In this document: piece after piece, positions 7,046 to 11,528 of the stretch
How the letters are laid out: the number at the start of each line of letters is the position of its first letter
Position numbering within the stretch: the stretch's first letter is position 1
Origin: Deltaproteobacteria bacterium
Lineage (GTDB): Bacteria; Desulfobacterota; Desulfobacteria; Desulfobacterales; B30-G6
Reading direction: 5' to 3'
NCBI GenBank assembly: GCA_019313725.1
Contig: JAFDAT010000066.1
Coordinates: 1 to 11,528 of the forward strand
Length of the DNA stretch: 11,528 nt
Made by a program: the position numbers and the translations under genes
The notes under the pieces: generated by a model
Told to the model about the DNA's origin: nothing
The model's input: only the letters and a program-made list of their open reading frames with translations
Database searches by the model: none

Positions 7046-7074
7046 TTGACAAAAAATAGAACTACAGGTACAAG
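7046..7074 (+). promoter_or_regulatory. Predicted promoter of the qrc operon
   Basis: A consensus -35 TTGACA (7046-7051), 17 bp spacer and TACAAG (7069-7074; four of six -10 matches) lie 8 bp after the M16 stop codon and about 147 bp before the qrcA start. The spacer holds GAACTACAGG next to the -10 box. The same 12-mer GAACTACAGGTA stands at the same distance from a TTGA box upstream of the M16 gene. No terminator separates the M16 gene from this promoter, so some read-through into qrc is possible. Confidence 0.45.
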
Positions 7075-7220
7075 TTCGCAAGTATTTTTTGCCTGTTATC
7101 TCATTTAAGCCAGTACAAATTAGCCTGGCGATAAACCTTAACTATCCCGGGTTGTTCAGTTTCTTGGGCCCGCATGCTTTTAAGCCGGGTTAAAACGAAC
7201 CATAGCTTGACGGAGTTTTC

Positions 7221-7883
7221 ATGAGCACACATAAAGATCAGACAAAAGCGGTTTCCGACCAGGATACCGAAGGCCCCGCCGCACCTATTATTTTCTTTTT
7301 CATCATCGGTTTTGCAGCGAGTCTTGTTATCGGATGGGGCATATTCCCCAAGCTGCTGTACTCTCAAAAGCACCAGCCCATAGATTTCAATCATGCGGTG
7401 CACGTGGAGGAGGTCGATGACGGGTGCGAGAGCTGCCACTATTTCAGGGAAGATGGCAGCTTTTCAGGTATACCGGATCTCGAGAGCTGCATGGAGTGCC
7501 ATGAAGATGTCATCGGCGCAAGTGAAGAGGAAGAGAAGTTTGTGGAAGAATATGTGGTGCCGGAACGGGAGGTTCCCTGGCTGGTCTATTCGAGGCAGCC
7601 GGACTGTGTCTATTTTTCCCATGCACCCCACGTGATTTCCGGTAAAATGGAGTGTGCCGAATGTCACGGCCATATCGGTGAATCCGACCACGCACGGGTC
7701 TACGAGGAAAACCGTATTACCGGATACAGCCGTGATATCTGGGGTAAAAACATGATCGGTATCGCAAAAAATCCGTGGGAACGGATGAAGATGGACGATT
7801 GCTCAAAATGTCATATCAGGGAAAATGTCAACCAGGGAAGTGTCCAGACCCAGAAGGGCGGCTGCTTTGTGTGTCACAAATAA
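7221..7883 (+). CDS. qrcA: QrcA, membrane-anchored multihaem cytochrome c subunit of the Qrc menaquinone reductase
   Basis: This 220-residue protein has one N-terminal membrane segment (residues 23-46) with a hydrophilic leader before it and no cleavage site, so it is a signal anchor with the body in the periplasm. Five CXXCH haem sites are visible: C69-H73, C90-H94, C145-H149, C194-H198 and C215-H219. Two preceding motifs, FNHAVHV (56-62) and FSHAPHV (132-138), are typical distal-histidine stretches and mark an internal repeat, each followed within about 12 residues by a CXXCH. An extra cysteine, C129, lies just before the second one. QrcA takes electrons from periplasmic tetrahaem cytochrome c3, itself reduced by hydrogenases and formate dehydrogenases, and passes them to QrcB/QrcC. 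Identity rests on the gene order with qrcB, qrcC and qrcD. ATG 7221 is supported by ACGGAG five bases upstream. The family is described as hexahaem, but only five standard motifs are seen. Confidence 0.88.
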   Translation: MSTHKDQTKAVSDQDTEGPAAPIIFFFIIGFAASLVIGWGIFPKLLYSQKHQPIDFNHAVHVEEVDDGCESCHYFREDGSFSGIPDLESCMECHEDVIGASEEEEKFVEEYVVPEREVPWLVYSRQPDCVYFSHAPHVISGKMECAECHGHIGESDHARVYEENRITGYSRDIWGKNMIGIAKNPWERMKMDDCSKCHIRENVNQGSVQTQKGGCFVCHK

Positions 7884-8018
7884 CGTCCTTCACAGACCAC
7901 CGGCAAACCAAGCGATAATTGATAGATCGGTGGGTTGGGTGAAACTGTTCGGTTAACAACTGACGCTACCGGGTGTCGCTGATTTAACATATTCCTTTTT
8001 CAGATTAGGGGAAAATTC

Positions 8019-10244
8019 ATGAAGATTGATAGACGAAGTTTTTTGGCGCTAACCATTGGCGGTGCAGCCGGTACAGCGCTCACACCGCTGCCGTGGAAAT
8101 TAACGGATGACAGTTCCATATGGTCGCAGAACTGGCCCTGGACACCGGTCCCGGCAAAGGGTGAAAACAGTTATGCCTACACTTCATGTACGCTGTGTCC
8201 CGGTGGTTGCGGGTTGATGGTCCGCATGGTGGGAGACCGCGCTGTGAAAATCGAGGGACTGGAGGGGCATCCCATCAACGACGGGGGTATCTGTATACTG
8301 GGTTTGTCAGGACTGCAGCTCCTTTACGGGGCGACGCGTGTAAAAACACCTTTAAAACGTATCGGTAAACGGGGTGAAGGACGCTGGGAAAAAATTTCCT
8401 GGGATGAAGCCTTGGCCAATGTTACCGCAAAGCTGGGCCAACTGAGGGATGCTAACCAATCCCATACGGTCGCCTGTATACTGGGCAGCAAACATGGCAC
8501 GACCTCCACGCTGTTCAAACGGTTCATGACAGCCTATGGTTCTCCCAATGTGATGACCACGCCATCGGTTCAAGACACCTTGGAGATGACGTTGCAGGTG
8601 ATGCACGGCGTTGAGGCGGAGGCGGGCTTTGATATCGAGAATTCCGATTATATTTTGAGCTTCGGCAGCGGTTTGATCGAAGGGTGGGGATCCCCTGTCC
8701 GCATGTTCCGGGCCAACAGCGCCTGGCGGGAAAACGGGGTCAAGGTTGTCCAGGTCGAACCGCGCTTGTCCAGTACGGCTGCAAAATCCGACCAATGGAT
8801 TCCCATAAACCCGGGGACGGAGGCCGCGCTGGCCATGGGCATAGCGCACATTCTGATCAAAGAATCCCTGTTCGACAATGATTTTATCGAGAATCATACG
8901 GAAGGTTTTGCCGGATGGAAAAAAATGGTGCTCGATGAATACACGCCGGAAAAGGTTGCCGCCATCACCGGCGTGGGAAAAACAGCGATTGTCAGAGTGG
9001 CGCGGGAATTTGCCGGGGCCGACAAGCCGCTGGCCCTTTGCGGCCGCGGGTGTGGGGATACCCCTGGCAGCCTGGCGGAAGCCATGGCAGTTCACACCGT
9101 CAATGCCCTGGTGGGCAGTATCAACCGGGAGGGCGGTGTCATCGCCGTACCGATGACGGCGTATGCTGCATGGCCGGATATGACGATGGACAGCATGGCT
9201 CAGAGCGGTATGGTAAAAAGCAGGGTCGACGGCGCCGGCAGCGATAAATTTCCCCTGGCCGCATCACTGCTCAACCGGTTTGCCGGCGGGGTAATCGCCG
9301 CCGATGCGTATCCTGTGAATGCGTTGCTTATTTCGGGTGCGAATCCCGTTTACGCGACACCGGATGCGCAGGCTTTCAAGAAGGCTGTTGAAAAAATACC
9401 GTTTGTGGTCAGTTTTTCTTCATATATGGACGAGACGTCTATGAACGCCGACCTTATTCTGCCCAACCACGTCTATTTGGAACGGCTTGAGGATGTTCCT
9501 GTAACGGCGGGATTGCAGAAACCCATGGTCGGGATGGTCCAACCGGTTGTTTACCCCCTGCACGATACCCGGCACGCGGGTGATGTGGTCATAGAATTGG
9601 CCCGGTCCATGGGCGGAAGCGTGGGCGATGCCTTCCCGTGGGACAATTATGAGGCGTGCCTGGAGGCGGTCCTCGGGGAAAAGTGGGATGCACTGAGCGA
9701 AGAAGGCCTTTGGCAGGACGAGAACTTTCAGCCGGCCGAATGGGGTGAAGCATTCGAGACGGCTTCAGGGAAGTTCGAATTCATGAATTCGGCTATGGGC
9801 TTGATGCCCAGCTACGTTCCCTTGAGCCTGGAGGGGAATGCTTCGACCTTTCCTCTGCTCCTTATACCTTTTGACAGCATGCGTCTGGCGAGCAGGTTTA
9901 TAAGCGATCCTCCCTTTGTCATCAAGGCGGTGGAAGATACTGTTCTGAAAGGCAAAGAGATGTGCGTTGAAATTAATCCGGCAACGGCCAAGTCATTGGG
10001 GCTGGCCAATGGGAAGAGCGCCGTATTAAGTACTCCCAAAGGGGGGGCCAGGGTGAAAATCTATCATTACGACGGGATTATGCCCGGGGTGGTTGCCGTT
10101 CCCAGAGGATTGGGGCACACGGCAGACGATAAATACATGGCTGGGAAAGGCGCGAACTTCAACGCACTCATCGGTCCGGTGGAGGATCGTGCTTCCGGTT
10201 TGGATACAGCCTGGGGAATCAGGGCAAAGCTGGCAAAAGCCTAA
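8019..10244 (+). CDS. qrcB: QrcB, Tat-exported molybdopterin-oxidoreductase-family subunit of Qrc
   Basis: This 741-residue protein opens with a Tat signal (DRRSFLAL, R5-R6) followed by a weakly hydrophobic Gly/Ala stretch, so it is exported folded. Near the N-terminus, C57-x2-C60-x3-C64-x27-C92 matches the [4Fe-4S] site of the molybdopterin oxidoreductase family. The main family domain follows (about 100-560), then a molydopterin-binding-like C-terminal domain (about 610-735). The usual Mo-ligand region after GSPNV (residues 174-178) reads TTPSVQDTLE, without the Cys or selenocysteine found in polysulfide reductases and formate dehydrogenases. This agrees with the report that QrcB of Desulfovibrio lacks a molybdenum cofactor. 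Its role is therefore structural and electron-relaying rather than catalytic on a small molecule. AGGGGA six bases before ATG 8019 supports the start. It lies 135 bp after qrcA and 19 bp before qrcC. A related polysulfide/thiosulfate reductase catalytic subunit is the alternative, made unlikely by qrcA and qrcD beside it. Confidence 0.9.
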   Translation: MKIDRRSFLALTIGGAAGTALTPLPWKLTDDSSIWSQNWPWTPVPAKGENSYAYTSCTLCPGGCGLMVRMVGDRAVKIEGLEGHPINDGGICILGLSGLQLLYGATRVKTPLKRIGKRGEGRWEKISWDEALANVTAKLGQLRDANQSHTVACILGSKHGTTSTLFKRFMTAYGSPNVMTTPSVQDTLEMTLQVMHGVEAEAGFDIENSDYILSFGSGLIEGWGSPVRMFRANSAWRENGVKVVQVEPRLSSTAAKSDQWIPINPGTEAALAMGIAHILIKESLFDNDFIENHTEGFAGWKKMVLDEYTPEKVAAITGVGKTAIVRVAREFAGADKPLALCGRGCGDTPGSLAEAMAVHTVNALVGSINREGGVIAVPMTAYAAWPDMTMDSMAQSGMVKSRVDGAGSDKFPLAASLLNRFAGGVIAADAYPVNALLISGANPVYATPDAQAFKKAVEKIPFVVSFSSYMDETSMNADLILPNHVYLERLEDVPVTAGLQKPMVGMVQPVVYPLHDTRHAGDVVIELARSMGGSVGDAFPWDNYEACLEAVLGEKWDALSEEGLWQDENFQPAEWGEAFETASGKFEFMNSAMGLMPSYVPLSLEGNASTFPLLLIPFDSMRLASRFISDPPFVIKAVEDTVLKGKEMCVEINPATAKSLGLANGKSAVLSTPKGGARVKIYHYDGIMPGVVAVPRGLGHTADDKYMAGKGANFNALIGPVEDRASGLDTAWGIRAKLAKA

Positions 10245-10263
10245 ATCATAAAATGAGGTTTGA

Positions 10264-11067
10264 ATGAAAGAAGCACAGGGGCACAACAAAACCAAGAAAT
10301 TCGGCATGGTAATAGACCTGGACAAGTGTACCGGCTGCGGTGCCTGCATGGTCGCCTGTATGGCGGAAAACAATGTTTCCTTCCGGGAGGATGAATCCGA
10401 CAAACAGTTGAGTACGGCGTGGATGCGTGTATATAAAATGACCAATGGAAAGCCGTTTCCGGATGCCGATGTCTGTTATATTCCCAGACCCTGCATGCAT
10501 TGCGAGGGCCATGGCGGACATTCCCCCTGCGTGTCGGTCTGCCCGGCGACAGCTACGGATTACGACAATAATACCGGTATCGTCAGCCAGATATATACGC
10601 GTTGTTTCGGGTGCCGGTACTGTATGGTCGCCTGCCCCTACCATGCCCGTGTATTCAACTGGTGGGATCCGGTCTGGCCGGCCGATATGGAAAAGATGCT
10701 CAACCCGGATGTCTCTGTACGCATGCGGGGCGTGGTGGAAAAATGCAGCTTCTGCTATCACCGCTATCAGCGGGCCATGGAGAAAGCTCACTATGAAGAG
10801 CGACACGAGATCGAGGAGGATGAATATCAGACATCCTGTACCCAGGCCTGTCCGGCAGGAGCGATTACCTTCGGGGACCTGAACAACCCTGACCACACCG
10901 TCAACCAGCTGGTCAAGCCGGATAACCGGCACGGCGGGCGGCCTAAAAACCCGCATGCTTTCCGTTTGCTGGAAAGGCTTGGGACCAACCCGAAGGTGTA
11001 TTACCTTTCCAGTCGCGAATGGGTCATCAGGGCCGGCGATAACTACGTAAAGAACGAAAATCATTGA
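10264..11067 (+). CDS. qrcC: QrcC, four-cluster iron-sulfur subunit of Qrc
   Basis: This 267-residue protein is of the DmsB/PsrB/NrfC ferredoxin type. Sixteen cysteines fall in four groups: C22/C25/C28/C32 (CTGCGACMVAC); C77/C80/C89/C93, with eight residues between the pairs; C114/C117/C120/C124 (CFGCRYCMVAC); and C161/C164 with C192/C196 (the last pair in CTQACP). All sixteen ligands are present, so four clusters are expected; an EPR-visible [3Fe-4S] has been reported for the Desulfovibrio complex, and no cysteine is plainly missing here to account for one. There is no signal peptide, so it is probably carried through the Tat system bound to QrcB, as with DmsB-type partners. It passes electrons between the haems of QrcA and the quinone site near QrcD. 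The start at 10264 has GAGG five bases upstream. Spacing is 19 bp from qrcB and 14 bp to qrcD, so the three are tightly co-transcribed. Confidence 0.92.
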   Translation: MKEAQGHNKTKKFGMVIDLDKCTGCGACMVACMAENNVSFREDESDKQLSTAWMRVYKMTNGKPFPDADVCYIPRPCMHCEGHGGHSPCVSVCPATATDYDNNTGIVSQIYTRCFGCRYCMVACPYHARVFNWWDPVWPADMEKMLNPDVSVRMRGVVEKCSFCYHRYQRAMEKAHYEERHEIEEDEYQTSCTQACPAGAITFGDLNNPDHTVNQLVKPDNRHGGRPKNPHAFRLLERLGTNPKVYYLSSREWVIRAGDNYVKNENH

Positions 11068-11081
11068 GGAGCAATTAAGGT

Positions 11082-11528
11082 ATGGATTCTGCATTAATAC
11101 CCAAAGGCGTTAAACGCTGTCCTTTGCCGCAGTTTGGGGCTGCGCTCATGATTGTCAGTGCGGTACTGCTGTGGGGCGTATTTGCCATGCTGCTGGTCTG
11201 GTTTAAGGGACTCAATCAGACCAACATGAACAATGCATATGGTTTTGCGCTGTGGATCTGGGCGGACCTAGGGGTTATCGCCCTAGGCGGCGGCGCTTTT
11301 TTTACCGGGTTTTTAAAGTATATCGTGGGCAAGGATGAACTGAAAAACATCATCAATTTTGCAGTCCTGATCGGTTATATTTGTTACAGTTCCGCCCTGC
11401 TCATCCTGGCCATCGATATCGGGCAGCCGTTGCGGGGCTGGTTCATCTTCTGGCATGCCAATGTACATTCCATGCTGACGGAAGTGGCTTTCTGCCTGTC
11501 GTGTTACTTCGGTGTGCTCTGCATCGAA
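11082..11528 (+). CDS. qrcD: QrcD, NrfD-family membrane subunit of Qrc (3' end outside window)
   Basis: The reading frame from ATG 11082 stays open to the right edge, giving 149 residues. At least three complete hydrophobic segments are visible (about residues 18-41, 54-78 and 88-112), and a fourth begins near 130. IDIGQPLRGW followed by NVHSMLTEV matches the conserved NrfD/PsrC stretch (lDlGrP..., then a Ser-Met-Leu helix), which lies near the quinone site in relatives. Full-length family members have about ten membrane helices and roughly 400 residues, so about a third is shown. Qrc reduces menaquinone at this subunit, and the reaction is electrogenic in Desulfovibrio. GAGGAG at 11065-11070, overlapping the qrcC stop codon, is a strong ribosome-binding site though 11 bp from the ATG; the gap to qrcC is 14 bp. 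Confidence 0.9.
   Translation, partial: MDSALIPKGVKRCPLPQFGAALMIVSAVLLWGVFAMLLVWFKGLNQTNMNNAYGFALWIWADLGVIALGGGAFFTGFLKYIVGKDELKNIINFAVLIGYICYSSALLILAIDIGQPLRGWFIFWHANVHSMLTEVAFCLSCYFGVLCIE

Noticed and set aside
7109..7129. Short hairpin GCCAG/CTGGC in the qrcA leader
   Set aside because: Five base pairs around an 11-nt loop is within chance for this length of sequence, and no known leader motif is recognisable.
7897..7933. Possible terminator after qrcA (CCACCG/CGGTGG)
   Set aside because: Only six base pairs with a 25-nt loop and no U tract, and qrcB to qrcD must be expressed with qrcA. Not called as a feature.
10246..11094. 282-codon minus-strand open frame opposite qrcC
   Set aside because: It mirrors qrcC, whose sixteen ordered cysteines prove the plus-strand reading; the minus-strand product has no recognisable family.

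Overview
This window looks like chromosomal DNA of a sulfate-reducing member of the Desulfobacterota (a Desulfobacteraceae/Desulfosarcinaceae-type bacterium). The main evidence is the right-hand third. It carries qrcA-qrcB-qrcC and the start of qrcD, encoding the Qrc quinone reductase complex that sulfate reducers use to pass electrons from periplasmic cytochrome c to menaquinone. Base composition looks moderate and even, and I see no transposase, integrase, phage gene, tRNA, rRNA or CRISPR array.

Layout, left to right. (1) Positions 1-1709, + strand: the C-terminal part of a PpiD/SurA-like periplasmic folding protein, a 77-residue zinc-ribbon protein with one membrane segment, and an AMMECR1-domain protein (AmrA). 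(2) Positions 1706-1938: a convergent intergenic region with two long perfect inverted repeats. Each begins one base before the stop codon of its flanking gene. (3) Positions 1935-3857, - strand: a 640-residue UvrD/Rep-type superfamily 1 helicase. (4) Positions 3858-4110: a divergent promoter region with a strong predicted helicase promoter, a perfect hairpin at its predicted transcription start, and a candidate + strand promoter for the next gene. (5) Positions 4111-7038, + strand: a large two-halved M16 zinc metallopeptidase with a lipoprotein signal. (6) Positions 7221-11528, + strand: the qrc operon, running off the right edge inside qrcD.

The qrc genes work as one machine. QrcA is a membrane-anchored multihaem cytochrome that accepts electrons. 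QrcB is a Tat-exported, molybdopterin-oxidoreductase-like subunit. QrcC carries four iron-sulfur cluster motifs, and QrcD is the NrfD-type membrane subunit where quinone is expected to be reduced. The PpiD-like protein and the M16 peptidase are both expected in the cell envelope.

I did not find a convincing new enzymatic system. The best second-look items are non-coding. One is a promoter-like block of about 25 bp shared, with identical internal spacing, by the M16 peptidase gene and qrcA. The second is the pair of stop-codon-anchored palindromes. The third is the hairpin at the predicted 5' end of the helicase mRNA. QrcA also shows only five CXXCH motifs although the family is described as hexahaem.
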